Under the pieces are notes generated by a model. It saw only the letters and a program-made list of their open reading frames with translations. It ran no database searches and was not told where the DNA came from. A program made the position numbers and the translations under genes. DNA of 64,000 nucleotides. Source: Delphinus delphis (Eukaryota > Chordata > Mammalia > Artiodactyla > Delphinidae). The stretch covers positions 33,384,070-33,448,069 of the forward strand of contig NC_082698.1 of assembly GCF_949987515.2 (NCBI RefSeq), in the 5' to 3' direction. The number at the start of each line of letters is the position of its first letter. Position 1 is the stretch's first letter. Below are positions 44,486-55,559 of this stretch, piece after piece.

Positions 44486-45037
44486 AAGAGCAGTAATGAT
44501 TTTCACCCCCCCGCCCCCTCCCCCATAGTCTCGGTGGTGGGTGAGGACTCCATTCCTATGTAAATCCCCCCATTCCCTTGGCAATGAGTCAGGTGCCCAC
44601 CCACCTGTACTGTCTTTGCAATGAAACGTTTTACCCCCAAACTGCAAGTCAAACAGATTTCTTCAGGTTAAAATAAACAAGCAAAAAACACGGGTTGTGT
44701 TTACGAAGATGATTTGGTAAGCCACAGCTGCTCATCCCTGTTGCTAATCACTTCCAACCACAAGCCAAACTGGCAGTAAACGCAGGACTCTCCAGCAGAT
44801 AGGGGAGAGCTGCTGCTCTGACCAGCTTGCAGTTCTTAAAATCAAAGAAAAATGGTGAGATTGGCACATTTGATGATGGCTGAAACATAAACATTTAGGA
44901 CATCTTAACTACCCTTGAAATATAAATTCCAGTGCCGGGTCTATTTTATAAAGAGTTCCAAGATATTATGTAGGCCACCGTTTTCCAAACTGCCGAGTGT
45001 AACCCACTAATACACTATAAAATCAATTTAGTGGGTT
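44486..45037. other. No gene or repeat recognised
   Basis: Repeat-free. A C-rich run lies at 44507-44523 (ccccccgccccctccccc). Nothing else assignable. Confidence 0.45.
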
Positions 45038-45053
45038 ACTGTCAGCATTTTTT

Positions 45054-45386
45054 TTAAAGCTTTTTAAAAAGTTTTATTTATTTTATTTTATTTATTTTTG
45101 GCTGTGTTGGGTCTTTGCTGCTGCATGCGGGCTTTCTCTAATTGCCCCCATTGAGCGGGGGCTACTCTTTGTTGCGGTGCGCAGGCTTCTCATTGCGGTG
45201 GCTTCTCTTGTTGTAGAGCACGGGCTCTAGGCGCGCGGGTTTCACTAGTTGTGGCTTACGGGCTCAGTAGTTGTGGTGCACAAGCTGTTGCTCTGTGGCA
45301 TGTGGGATCTTCCCAGACCAGGGCTCGAACCCGTGTCTCCTGCATTGGCAGGCGGATTCCTAACCACTGCACCACCAGGGAAGCCC
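45054..45386 (-). mobile_element. CHR SINE, long form, with TSD
   Basis: The tail complement (attttattttatttattttt) leads into a long-form body that lacks one CAGTAGTTGTG unit and carries a local 'ccccattg' insertion near 45146. It ends CCACCAGGGAAGCCC. A 16-bp TSD, actgtcagcatttttt, lies at 45038-45053 and 45387-45402. Confidence 0.95.
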
Positions 45387-45402
45387 ACTGTCAGCATTTT
45401 TT

Positions 45403-45929
45403 AAAGAAATAGAACAGGATAGAAAGGAAAGTAACAGGATGCTTCAAACAAGGGAATGGTGAGTATTGTTTCATGAAACTAGGTTGGGATATAATAAGTA
45501 TTTTTTATTGTGGGCTGCAGTCAAAAAATCTGAAAGCTGCTGATGTAGACAGACTCTTAAAAAGGGCTTTTTTCTTTTAATTTGATTTTTATTTTATTCT
45601 TTTATTCTAAGTTTCATTTTGAAAGTTCTTCACAGAACCAAAAGTACTGTCTCATTAAAAAATAAATATACAAGATTACCAACAATTTTAGTTCTACTCC
45701 AGAAAAAAACTGTAAACTTTGTTAGATTCAGAGATGCTTGGGGTTCAGTTGTCCAGGATAGACCATCAAGTCAAACAAAACTGAGGTTGACCAAAAAAGT
45801 AAAGCAGATGTGCTTATATAAATACAGGTCCAAATGGAAAGGATTATTTGGATTTTTGTTGGAAAATGGAACATGAAATGATCCCCATGAATGAGAAAGA
45901 TGGGGAAGGGGCAAATGTAGGACCTTTTC
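45403..45929. other. No gene or repeat recognised
   Basis: 45619-45876 is an 85-codon + frame, Lys-rich, with no domain I recognise and no splice or promoter support. Treated as chance. Confidence 0.45.
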
Positions 45930-45985
45930 CAATAGTGTCTGGTACATAATATGTACCCAATAAATATTTTTCAATAAATGAAAAT
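45930..45985 (+). repeat. L2 3' tip
   Basis: 'gtctggtacataatatgtac' and 'ccaataaatatttttcaata' match the terminal L2 sequence. Confidence 0.7.
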
Positions 45986-46179
45986 GATATTGTTACAGGG
46001 ATAGCCAGCCATGATTTTCAGAAAGTATTTGTGAGAGGGGAAAAAAAAAAACCCAAAAACCCAACAACCCACAATCCTTGGGAGGTCTGACCAATAAAAT
46101 GACATTTAGCAAGAGTGCTGGAAGACAACGCTCTGTGTAATTCCATGTTCTGAGTATGAGAGAGTGTTAGTATCTGTGC

Positions 46180-46690
46180 TGCTTATTCTCTGAATTCCGC
46201 TCACCCCTGCCCCACCCAATCCATTCTCTACTTTCTTCTGCCCTATTCTCTGTCCCAGGAGGCTGATGCCTACGGATTGCATCATCTGCTTCCTTTGACC
46301 TCTCCCTTAGGCCATCTGGCTACTGGTTGGGTTTGGCCAATGGAAATTAGCGAGTGGGAGGAGAGAGAGGTCAGGGTGTTTCTTCCCTGCCCCTATTCTG
46401 CTTTAGCACCCTGATTCTGGGCAGAGATTACACTCCTCTGAGACTGTGGCTCCAACCAACTCCCTCCGCTAGGCTCCTGCTCTCCCTGATCTCCAGTGAC
46501 GCTGGTCCCTCTTCCTCCCCCTTCAGGCCCAGAGGTGGTAACAAATGCCCACCGCTGCTAGTCCTGGTACCTCAACTTCCCTTGTGGGTTCCCTCAACTG
46601 ATTTTTACCCTTATTACCCTTCTGTAAGTGGTCATTTCCCGAAAGTCTCCTAATTTGAACCATGTTTCCTGCCTGGACCCTGAGAGATCC
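46180..46690 (+). mobile_element. Probable ERVL/MaLR-class LTR relic
   Basis: 'tttggccaatggaaattagc', 'caggcccagaggtggtaaca', 'ccaccgctgctagtcctggt' and 'tttcctgcctggaccctgag' resemble a known mammalian LTR with its polyadenylation end. The family is not certain. Confidence 0.5.
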
Positions 46691-47534
46691 TGTATCTGAA
46701 GCATATACAAATTAGCTTTTTTTTTTTTAAATTGAAGAATGGCACCAAGCACATAAACCAAAAACTTTTCAAAGCACCATTTTTTCTATCTTTAATAAAT
46801 TCAAAGGCTCTTGTGAAATCTCACAGTCATCGTAAATAGTGTTTGCTCTTATAGAGAACTGTGAGCATTTCAGCGGTTAGGCTTCCGGTTGCTTGGTTTC
46901 TGGATAAAGAGAAATGTCCTGTGATGTGACATGAGTGTCAGGCCCCATTGGGCTGGTTGTCTAGGAAAGTGCTCAGCAGGGACATTCAGGCCTTTGGGGT
47001 AAGAGAAAAGAGGAGTTTGGTGGTAACCAAGGAAAGGAGAGAATGGATCTGGCTTCCTTCCCCACAGAGTTTCAGCAGGGAATAAAAATGAAAGAAGACT
47101 CTTTAAGAACAGTAGTGGGCAAAGGTGCAGCTGGGAGACGTTCCTGGAAAGAGACTGGACGTGGTCTCCATGCTTTGGATTCACCAAAGCCCAACATGGC
47201 TACAATGGCACATACACTTCAGCATCTCTCTTTTGTTCCTCTTGCCTTGTTGGTATTGGCCACTCAATCATCTCATCCTTTTCTTCTCAGCCACTAGATG
47301 AACCCAGTCACTCACTCTCCTCCAGGTATCTTTCCTTTCACTATTCTTCAGCTGTAAACATGAGCATTGCCTAGAGTTTTATTTCCAACTCAGCATGTCC
47401 AAGGTGATGGAGTGTCTGGTATGATCACAGGCTAGGTATAGACCAAACAACAGCCTGAGGCTATTAAAGATAGAAAGTCAGCAATCTGTGCCCAAGTGCA
47501 AGAGGACACATGAGGGCAATGTGCCCTCTTCTGG
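46691..47534. other. No gene or repeat recognised
   Basis: Unassigned. Frames at 46870-47187 (-) and 47043-47297 (+) overlap; neither has a known domain. Confidence 0.45.
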
Positions 47535-47635
47535 TAGAAGTGAGCTCCCTGAGTAATAGAGCACATCTGTATTGCTCATTGCTGCATCCCCAGTACAGGG
47601 CACATAACAGATGCTCAATAAATATTCATGTAATG
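47535..47635 (+). repeat. L2 3' end
   Basis: 'gctccctgagtaatagagca', 'gctgcatccccagtacaggg' and 'gatgctcaataaatattcat' are classical L2 3' motifs. Confidence 0.85.
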
Positions 47636-48249
47636 TGTGATGGTGTCATAAACCAACCAATAGCTTGTCCAAAACATCTTTGGGCTGAGCAATGAACCTA
47701 ATGGTCAGGTGGGCAGCATCTAATAAAAAACATATTCCCCTAAAGTTAAAGGACACTGTAACTCCAACATGATACACTTACATCTTAACTTGAAACACTT
47801 CGCCAAAAACTAGAGCCTCCACTGGGGAAGTTCCTCGGACCTACAGAGGCTCCTGTGTCCCCCCCTGCCCCTCTCCCCAGATGAAAGGGAGCCCATCTGG
47901 CACATGCTGTAAACCAGATGTGCTGCAGGAACCAGCATAAAGGTCTCCCTGTGTTCACAATTCCTGTCTAGGAAGTCAGAGAACTTTTGGGAAATGCAGA
48001 GAAATGGCCAAATTGGTTTGCCATGGAATGTATAAACCCAACTGACCCCATGATTGGATTTCATTCTCTGACCACAAGAGTGCCAGGCAAGGGAAATGAC
48101 TGAAGTTTTCCCCATGAAGCGCTCATGAAGACAAACTGATTGACTGTAAACTTTCAGGTTTTAATTTGCCCTCTACCCAGATGGCCCCTAGAGATGGATG
48201 GAGCAGCCCTGCCCCCCTGAAAATTGGTTTAACTTTTTTCTCTTTGGTT
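47636..48249. other. No gene or repeat recognised
   Basis: Unassigned, average composition; the minus-strand frame 47810-48115 has no recognisable domain. Confidence 0.45.
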
Positions 48250-48900
48250 TCTTTGAAGATGGTATTATCTGATGGAATTTTTAAAAAGTAATACATACTA
48301 TTTTTCTAATTATAGAAGTACATATTTATTGAAGAAAGTTCTGGAATTCTCAAGAACATATTAAAAAAAAGCATTTAAAAATCAACTGTCAGCCCTCTAC
48401 CCTCACAATTGACATTTTGGTATATTTCTTAATTGGATTTTCATAAGAATATATGTAGGTATAGACATGTATTTTTTTTTTAATGTTGAGCCTTCTTTTA
48501 ATTTATTTATTTTTATTTTTGGCTGTGTTGGGTCTTCGTTTCTTTGCGAGGGCTTTCTCTAGTTGTGGCAAGCGGGGGCCACTCTTCATTGCAGTGTGCA
48601 GGCCTCTCACTATCGTGGCCTCTCTTGTTGCGGAGCACAGGCTCCAGACACGCAGGCTCAGTAGTTGTGGCTCACGGGCCTAGTCGCTCCGCGGCATGTG
48701 GGATCTTCCCAGACCAGGGCTCGAACCCATGTCCCCTGCATTAGCAGGCAGATTCTCAACCACTGCGCCACCAGGGAAGCCCAGACATGTATTTTTAAAA
48801 ATCAGGATAAATACTTTTCTAGCATAAATTACCCAGTTATAAATGAACATCCCAGAACATAACCTTTCTCTACACCTCTGCCTACATTTCCCCAGGCCTG
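48250..48900. repeat. Probable ancient L1M fragment, interrupted by a CHR SINE
   Basis: 'agtaatacatactatttttc', 'ttgacattttggtatatttc' before, and 'aaatcaggataaatactttt' after the SINE at 48477-48782, look like one decayed AT-rich LINE 3' sequence. Confidence 0.45.
48477..48782 (-). mobile_element. CHR SINE, intermediate form, left arm of an inverted pair
   Basis: Has the compact-form centre ('gcctctcttgttgcggagca', 'ggctccagacacgcaggctc') joined to a long-form 3' part ('gcgagggctttctctagttg'). Ends GCCACCAGGGAAGCCC. A perfect 14-bp TSD, agacatgtattttt, lies at 48463-48476 and 48783-48796. Confidence 0.95.
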
Positions 48901-48940
48901 ATTTCTAAAAGAGGAATTAGTAAATCAAAAATACATTTTT

Positions 48941-49236
48941 GGGGCTTCCCTGGTGGCGCAGTGGTTGAGAGTCTGCCTGCCAATGCAGGGGACGCGGGTT
49001 CAAGCCCTGGTCTGGGAGGATCCCACATGCCGCGGAGCGACTAGGCCCGTGAGCCACAGTTACTGGGCCTGCGCATCTGGAGCCTGTGCTCTGCAACAAG
49101 AGAGGCCGCGACAGTGAGAGGCCCGCGCACCGCGATGAAGAGTGGCCCCCACTAGCCGCAACTAGAGAAAGCCCTCGCACAGAAACGAAGACCCAACACA
49201 CCCAAAATTAAATAAATAAATAAATTTATTTTTTTA
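48941..49236 (+). mobile_element. CHR SINE, intermediate form, right arm of an inverted pair
   Basis: Same intermediate architecture as its neighbour, in opposite orientation: 'gcaacaagagaggccgcgac', 'gaagagtggcccccactagc', 'aaagccctcgcacagaaacg', then an AAATAAATAAAT tail. A perfect 14-bp TSD, aaaaatacattttt, lies at 48927-48940 and 49237-49250. Confidence 0.95.
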
Positions 49237-49250
49237 AAAAATACATTTTT

Positions 49251-49839
49251 GAAGCTCTTGATGCATATTGTCCGATTGCCCCTAGAAACGCTGTACCAAA
49301 TATGGCTTTATCTGTTGGTTTGATTTTATTTTTGAAGGAAGTTTGCTTTTTTCCCTCAGAGTGTTCTATGAGTTGAGATTCCAGGGCAGGGTGAGGCTAC
49401 TGGGTCGTACAATCCTTCTGTGACCATGGATGGCGTCTCACATGTACTTTTCTCCTCTACAGGTAAAGAGGTGGATCAGACCAGCTCAGGAATGCTTTCC
49501 ATCCAAATATCCCGTGACTCCAGAAGTCAAAGACTGTGCTTTCAGGGATCCTCAGTCTCAGGGCCTCTCATGTATTTGATACCAAGGTTTTTCTTGGCAC
49601 TATTAACATGTATTGTTTATTATAAGCACCAATATTTATACAGAACCAAGAAAATACCTGTTGAGGGGAAGAACCTGGGGTCTGGTTTGGCAACAGTGAG
49701 ATATCTGACTTGGAGAAGGCAAATACGACTCCACACAACCCACGAAAGGTCACAGTAAGGGAGGTGCAGGTGTGCCCAGGTTGGCAAGGAATCCTGATTT
49801 CTCAATGAGGTAGACATTTAATGGTTTGGGGGCTACCCT
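49251..49839. other. No gene or repeat recognised
   Basis: Unassigned. The + frame 49420-49758 (112 codons) has hydrophobic and basic patches but no domain I know, and overlapping minus-strand frames of similar length argue for chance. Confidence 0.45.
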
Positions 49840-50325
49840 AGTGTCTGATTCCCTTTCTACATTTGGGGGATTTCCTCACCAAATGAGCCTTGGAACAGAC
49901 TATTCCCTTCCCCCCAAGCCAGATACTTATTTTCCCAGCTTCTCTTGCAGTAGAGCGGGAGCATGTGATCCAAACTCGGGTAAGCAGGTACCCACCCCAG
50001 GCTTAGAATTGGGGGATACAGACTCATGAAGATGAGGAAAGAATTCTTTCTGCTGCAGCAGCAGTGACAGCAACATCCAGCCTCCACATAGCTGCAGTGA
50101 CGGTGGCAGCTCCCACAGTCCAGGGCTAGTGGTTTTGGTGAACAGTTCTGCAGTGTGGATTTCACTGTAGCCCTTAGAGTATTTGTTCTGAGCCTGTTCC
50201 TGCCCTGTTTTCTAAGCCTGTCCCCTAACCTTCCCAGCAATTCTGTGGGCTGCCTGATATCCTTTTCTGCTTAAATCAATCTGTTGCTTGCAACCAAGAA
50301 CCTTGACTGACATTAACAGCCTCTT
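49840..50325 (+). mobile_element. Probable ERVL/MaLR-class LTR relic
   Basis: 'cagcttctcttgcagtagag', 'cagcaattctgtgggctgcc', 'tgatatccttttctgcttaa' and 'gttgcttgcaaccaagaacc' ending 'ttgactga' fit the 3' portion of an MLT1-like LTR. Decayed. Confidence 0.55.
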
Positions 50326-50455
50326 CAGACTCAGTGTGTTCATCTGTAAGATGGGACCATCGGCGTCACCTCAGAAGACTGAGATGAGCAAGCACATGAA
50401 GGCACCTAACTCCACACCACGGCACATAGTAGAAGCTCAATAAATAGTTTTGACT
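50326..50455 (+). repeat. MIR fragment
   Basis: 'tcagtgtgttcatctgtaag', 'atgggaccatcggcgtcacc' and 'acatagtagaagctcaataa' match the MIR core and tail. Confidence 0.75.
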
Positions 50456-50564
50456 GTCACCCTTGTCACCTTGTCACCCAGTTTGAGGAATCTCGGGTTA
50501 ACCTTGCCCATAGGGATTGGAATGTGGAGAGAAGAAAAATCAGGCTGTTTTATTCTCAATTGTA

Positions 50565-50760
50565 AATATCACTATCATCATCCTGGTTAGAGCAATCACT
50601 TATTGAGTGCCCTACTGTACTCCTGGCAATGTGCAAGGCAACATACATAATCCTCACAGCAGTGCCAGGTACATGGCCTCCCATTTTACAGATGAAGAAG
50701 CTGACACTACAAATGGTTAACAATTTGCCAAAATTATCCCAAGGAATTTAAGCCCAATGG
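50565..50760 (-). repeat. MIR, antisense
   Basis: 'tcacttattgagtgccctac', 'gcaatgtgcaaggcaacata', 'cccattttacagatgaagaa' and 'aatttgccaaaattatccca' are reverse-complement MIR motifs. Confidence 0.8.
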
Positions 50761-51839
50761 AGCAGAAACTGTAGGAACTGTGCAGAAGTTCACAGAATTC
50801 TCACAAAGACTGAAGAACTTGAAATAAAGCCATATTCAGACATCCATACATAACCAGTTCAACCATTTTGACCATATCAAAACTATTAAGTGGTTTGACT
50901 GAGGTTTCAGAATTGAAACTTTGACTGAAAGTCCTGTGAGTTTACTCAAAGGAGCCAAACAGTTGTGCCTCTATTTAGACCTGAGAGTCTCAATGGGGCT
51001 GGGATGGTGTCTATCGGAATCATCTTGAGAATTCTTTCAAACCATATGTACCTGCCCTCCCCACCCGCCTAAAGAACAGGGATTGAGTGGCAGCTGCTGA
51101 TACAAGCAGATGCTGAGACCAGTCTTAGACAGTCTGCAATTTGGAGAAACACAAGAGAATTTTGTTTTTTTTCCACAAAGACTCATAGTCCAACTTTACT
51201 GTCTCTAGGCGCTAGGAGAGAAAAAAAAAAATTCCAAAGGTCAGAAATAAAAATACTAGTTTTGTACACTGCAGCTGGAGTGACATTCAAATGACAGGAA
51301 AATGTGAACTATGTGGGAGAGGGAGAGTCAGACATGCACACAGACAAGCTTCTCAAAGTGGGGACTCCAGAGCTCCAGGCGTCTGGGAGGAAACCTTCAA
51401 CCCACCCAGCGCAGGCCTTCTGCTGCCTGCATGTCTTAAAAGCAAGCCTATACTCTGGCTTCTGAAATGAAAAATTACACCAAAAGAGATGCCTGATTTT
51501 TATTAACTATCCTTAAAAGGAGTCTTTCACTAATTCTGGGGAAGATATTTTGCTTGAGTACTTTCCCACTTTGGCAAATGCGATCCAGAGGGATTGGATG
51601 GAAGGGGTTTTGCCCTGGGCAAATGGTGGAGCACACAAACCCTGTCGACTCCAGGGACAATTTAAAGAAGAGGGAAGAGATTTCCTTGAATTGATATGGT
51701 GGAGCCAAAATAAATGGCTACCCTGGTTTTCTTGAGAAAATATTATTGCATTTTTAAATTTTTTTTTTTTTTACAAAAGAGATCTCTGATGCAATTGACC
51801 AGAGAGTGTACAAAGAGACCTGGGTGAGGATTCAAAGAG
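50761..51839. other. No gene or repeat recognised
   Basis: Unassigned sequence with short T/A homopolymers (near 51166, 51223, 51760). Overlapping chance frames. Confidence 0.45.
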
Positions 51840-52440
51840 GCTGATGCCGTGTCCTCAAGTCTCTGAAGTCGGTTGCTCAGCCTCCATGTGGCCGGAGCAG
51901 GGGGCGGAAGTGGCTTTGGACAGGAGCCACCCTTCGCAGCGTGTGAGTAGATGTGGGTTTTGACAGATTAAAGATGGCTCCGCAGATAAGGCCGGAGTGG
52001 GTGGTGTCAGGGCATTTACCCAAAGCTCTCCGTCAACAGGGGCAAAGCGAAAACGCACATGGACAGTCCTGGATCGGCAGCGAAGACTTTGGACAGAAAT
52101 CTTAGCGAAAAGCCAGAGCAAGAGACGGGAGCAATAAATCAGGCCGGGAGAAAGTCTGAATTGAAGGATGCTGCTGCCTCGTCTATCAGTCCTCAGCCAG
52201 CGGAAGCACACGTGGGTCCCAGCCGGCGTTGACTCTAGCACCCTGCCAGCTTATTCTGGCTCCCGAGAGAATGAGAACATCTTGGTTAAAGATGTTGGGG
52301 GCAGTGAGTGATTTTCAGCTAAATAATTTTTCCTCCGAGGGGAACCGAAGGCCTAGGCCTCCTACATCAGGCAATGGCGATCTCTAAAGCACGGCGGCCC
52401 AGGGCTGAGGTTTATAGGAGGCAGCTTCCAGGATCCCAAA
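51840..52440. promoter_or_regulatory. Candidate CpG-enriched regulatory stretch
   Basis: Repeat-free sequence with about 27 CpG in about 560 bp by my count, several-fold above the surrounding unique DNA. It holds a 128-codon minus-strand frame (51855-52241) with no recognisable domain. I see no TATA box or splice-flanked exon that proves a promoter. It may be an unannotated CpG island, an exon of a non-coding RNA, or simply slow-decaying sequence. Confidence 0.35.
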
Positions 52441-52567
52441 AAGCTGATGGAAAGGAGAAAAGCAAGGCAGAAGAGCCAATTCCCATCTCAGAGAGATTTC
52501 CCTGGGTACCACACTGTTTTTTTTTTTTTTTTTTAATTAATAGTGAAATACCAAGAAAAACACCCCA

Positions 52568-52700
52568 GTCACTATCACAGAGTGATTAAGAGTCTAGGAT
52601 TTAAATTCAGACCTCTGAGCCTCAGTTTTGTCATCCATATAATAGATACAACAATTCCTGCCTCACAATGTAAGGATTAGACAAAGCACAAGACCTGCGT
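52568..52700 (+). repeat. MIR fragment
   Basis: 'cagagtgattaagagtctag', 'gacctctgagcctcagtttt' and 'caattcctgcctcacaatgt' follow MIR order. Confidence 0.8.
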
Positions 52701-52852
52701 GTGACAGCTGAGATCATTTACAACCACTTCATTTTCCAGGCAGCATGGCAATTCCTGGGAGAGGCTCCATTCTTTGAAATTCCTAAGTGAATGGCCAAGG
52801 AAAAGCACAGAACAATTAACTTACTAATTGTGTGTTGGTAAAAATACAACCG

Positions 52853-52905
52853 GAAGGAAGGAAGGAAGGAAGGAAGGAAGGAAAGAAGGGAGGGAGGGAA
52901 GAATC
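52853..52905. repeat. (GGAA)n microsatellite
   Basis: About seven uninterrupted GGAA units, then GAAAGAAGGGAGGGAGGGAA. GGAA arrays can bind ETS-family proteins. Confidence 0.95.
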
Positions 52906-52924
52906 TACTTTGGACTTCTCAGCT

Positions 52925-53090
52925 TCTGCCTCTTCCAGTCTACCCCTCACCCTGAGATCAGAGTGACCTTTGTAAACCCAGATCCCTCTGAGCAGGTCTT
53001 TCCCTTGTCCAGAATTTGCACGGATTCCCACACTCTAAGGGAAAGGCCCAACCTTCCTCAAACAAGAATCTATAAAATATGATCCCCCTC
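52925..53090 (+). repeat. L2 fragment
   Basis: 'cctgagatcagagtgacctt' and 'tctgagcaggtctttccctt' resemble the upstream part of the L2 3' end. Confidence 0.55.
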
Positions 53091-53134
53091 CACCCCCACC
53101 CCGCCCAAAAGAAGTCTCAAGCACTCCCTCCAGT

Positions 53135-53345
53135 GGTTCTCATGCAGGGTGGCACTGAACCCTGCACACACCCTCACCCACTCCTCCTTTCCCTGGGTCT
53201 TTGGAAATGTTTGGAAAGCTTTGACTGTCATTCTGGGGTGCTAGGTAGGGAAGGGATATAAACTGTGTGCGGTATAATTGGGGAGTGGGCAGTGTCCTAT
53301 AACAGTCCTGGCCAAAATGCCAATAGCAACCCTGCTTAAAAAAAA
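53135..53345 (+). mobile_element. MER20-like hAT relic
   Basis: Starts CAGTGGTTCTCATGCAGGGT; 'tttggaaatgtttggaaagc', 'tcattctggggtgctaggta' and 'gtcctggccaaaatgccaat' match MER20 order. A second, opposite-oriented MER20 lies at 27081-27665. Confidence 0.7.
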
Positions 53346-53349
53346 CCAA

Positions 53350-53680
53350 AAAACAAAACCCTGAGCTCCTCTGTGTCTTTGTTCCTACAGTGTCTCCTGC
53401 CTAAAACATTCTCTTCACTCCATTCCACCTGACTTTCTCATGCTCCAAGGCCTAGTTCAAAATTGGTCTCCCCTAGGAAGGCTTCCTGGACCTCTGTACC
53501 TTCCCAACAGCAGAACTGCTGGTTCTTTCCTAAATGCTCCTCTGAAGGGGCCTCTGTGGGATTCCTGTTCACACTGGATCAGGTAGCTCATCTGCAGCCC
53601 CTACCCCAAGGGCTGAGAGAGGTCTATTGTCTTTGCATCGTCAGGGCCTAGCACAGTGCCAGACACCCAATTCATACTGA
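53350..53680 (+). repeat. L2 3' end
   Basis: 'ttgttcctacagtgtctcct', 'ctccaaggcctagttcaaaa', 'aggaaggcttcctggacctc' and 'agggcctagcacagtgccag' are L2 3' motifs in order. Confidence 0.85.
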
Positions 53681-54459
53681 AAGAAGGAAGAAGGATGACC
53701 TCTAGTTCTCCTTCGTGTCTACGGGCACATGTAAACCAAGTCTGGAAGGCAGGTGTCCATCTTCTCCAGGAAACTGCATGGGATTCTTGCAAGATTAACT
53801 GGGAAATCGCATTGCTACCAGCAGCATTCTCTGAGTCCACTGAGAGCTGTGTTGCTGAGCTGCTCTTCTCTTTACTTTTCTCTGTGAATCGAATTATTTT
53901 TTCTGGGTCATTAAGAGTTGTTTGATTTGGTTAATACCTTATTTATTTAATAATAGATTCCACCCTGGAAGCCAAGTTCAGGAACTAGGAGGCAGGGTTG
54001 CTATTTCTTTGATAGAGATCTCCTTGGCTCCAGTAATCTTAGGCCAGGCGTGCTCTAGGAAACAGACTCGAACTGGAAATTTGGATTCCTCAGGGAGGTG
54101 CTATAGTGGTGGAGACGGACATATACATAACTATATGCAGCGGAAGGCTGCCAGTGCTAAACAGAGGGACAGGCACGCTTCTAGAACAGAAGAAATCTCA
54201 GATAATATGTGGTGGATGAATAGAAACCAGCAATCAGTTTGAGAACAGAGGAGGCAGCAGAGACATGAGTTATTCCTATAATGATCATCTTTGTGTCAAC
54301 TTAAGAGACAGCCCAAACTGTGATTATGACATTTGATTATTGTCTGACATTAGTTACCAGATTCATATCGTACCATCCGTTCTGCACACTGCTACAAGGT
54401 TCATATTCTGAAAATATATTTCCTGCCTTTCTCCCTTGTACTTCATTTTCAGTAGCCCC
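53681..54459. other. No gene or repeat recognised
   Basis: Unassigned; overlapping frames of 79-106 codons without a domain. Confidence 0.45.
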
Positions 54460-54700
54460 CCATAATCTACAGCCCAAAGTCCTTAGCCTGGCATCTGAGG
54501 GTCTCCCCCAGCCCTGCCGTGTGGGCTGCTCCCTCCTCATTTCCTACCCCTCCCCTGCGCTCACAGCAAAGTGGTCACTGATCATCCCCAAACAGAGTGG
54601 AAAAGCTTTGTCACCTTCATGAATTTGACCATGCTGTTCTCATTATGTAGACTGGCTTCCCCTTTCTCTCAGCTCTTCCAAATCCTGCCTTTTCATTTTC
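54460..54700 (+). repeat. L2 fragment
   Basis: 'acagcccaaagtccttagcc', 'tggcatctgagggtctcccc' and 'gaccatgctgttctcattat' match the L2 3' region upstream of its tip. Confidence 0.7.
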
Positions 54701-55274
54701 AATTTCCCCTGCACACTCACTCAGTTGCTCAGTTCCCCAAATCCTCTCAAATGGCATAGCTTGTTTTTTTCAGCCTGGTTCAGAGCTCAGCAACCTTCAC
54801 ATCCAATCAGCTCCGGTGTGGAGGATGCAAACACGGCTACCTACACCACTGCCTTCGGCACCACCTTGGCCAGACAATGAGAACAGAATGGACGTGGAAA
54901 ATGCATAGCAAATGCAGTTTGGTTTTAACTTTTTCTTTTCTCATCGCTGACAGGTCTCACAAATTATCCAGGACTTAATGAGTCCATTTAAAAAGAGCTT
55001 TATTCTTTTTCACCAAGTCGTGTTGGTCAGGAATCCAGTCTCAAAACCTTGCCCGGCTGTGGCTGCGGAAAGGATGCTGGGATGCACCTGGCCAAGGATG
55101 TCACCCCAGGACATCCCTGGGGCTTCTCAAACCCATCCCGGAGCATGGAAGCACAGACCCAAGCAGTCCTCCTGGTGGGCCATCCACAAAGGCAGCTATT
55201 TCTGTCCTCATCACGTAAGGACTCAAATGCGGTCCTTCTCTCCTTGAGGCCTCATGTCAGAGGAGTTGGCTCCC
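54701..55274. other. No gene or repeat recognised
   Basis: Unassigned; 55040-55200 is moderately GC-rich. The 83- and 90-codon frames here overlap in two registers and have no domain. Confidence 0.45.
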
Positions 55275-55430
55275 AGATCATCCCTGCCACTTTCTAGTGG
55301 GTACACCTGTTAAGTCGTTTAACGGCTGGGCCTCAATTCCCTCAATCATAAACTACAGATCCTAGCCCATATCTTTCAGGACCGTTTAAGGATTAGAGAT
55401 AATATATGTATAAAGATATCGATACATAGA
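55275..55430 (+). repeat. MIR fragment
   Basis: 'gccactttctagtgggtaca', 'cctgttaagtcgtttaacgg' and 'gggcctcaattccctcaatc' follow the MIR core. Confidence 0.75.
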
Positions 55431-55559
55431 AGATGACAAGTAACTACTAGTTATGGTGACTTCTGGACAGCTGTGGAGGGTCCTAAAAACTAATGCAGAG
55501 TGATATCCATCTAGGCAGCTAAATCACAGGACAGAGCAGAGATCCACAGTAGGTGAAAG

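Noticed and set aside
45619..45876. 85-codon Lys-rich frame
   Set aside because: No domain, no promoter or splice support, and a length expected by chance in AT-rich DNA.
51855..52241. 128-codon minus-strand frame in the CpG-enriched stretch
   Set aside because: Kept only as part of a regulatory candidate. High CpG/GC content lengthens chance frames and I see no known domain.
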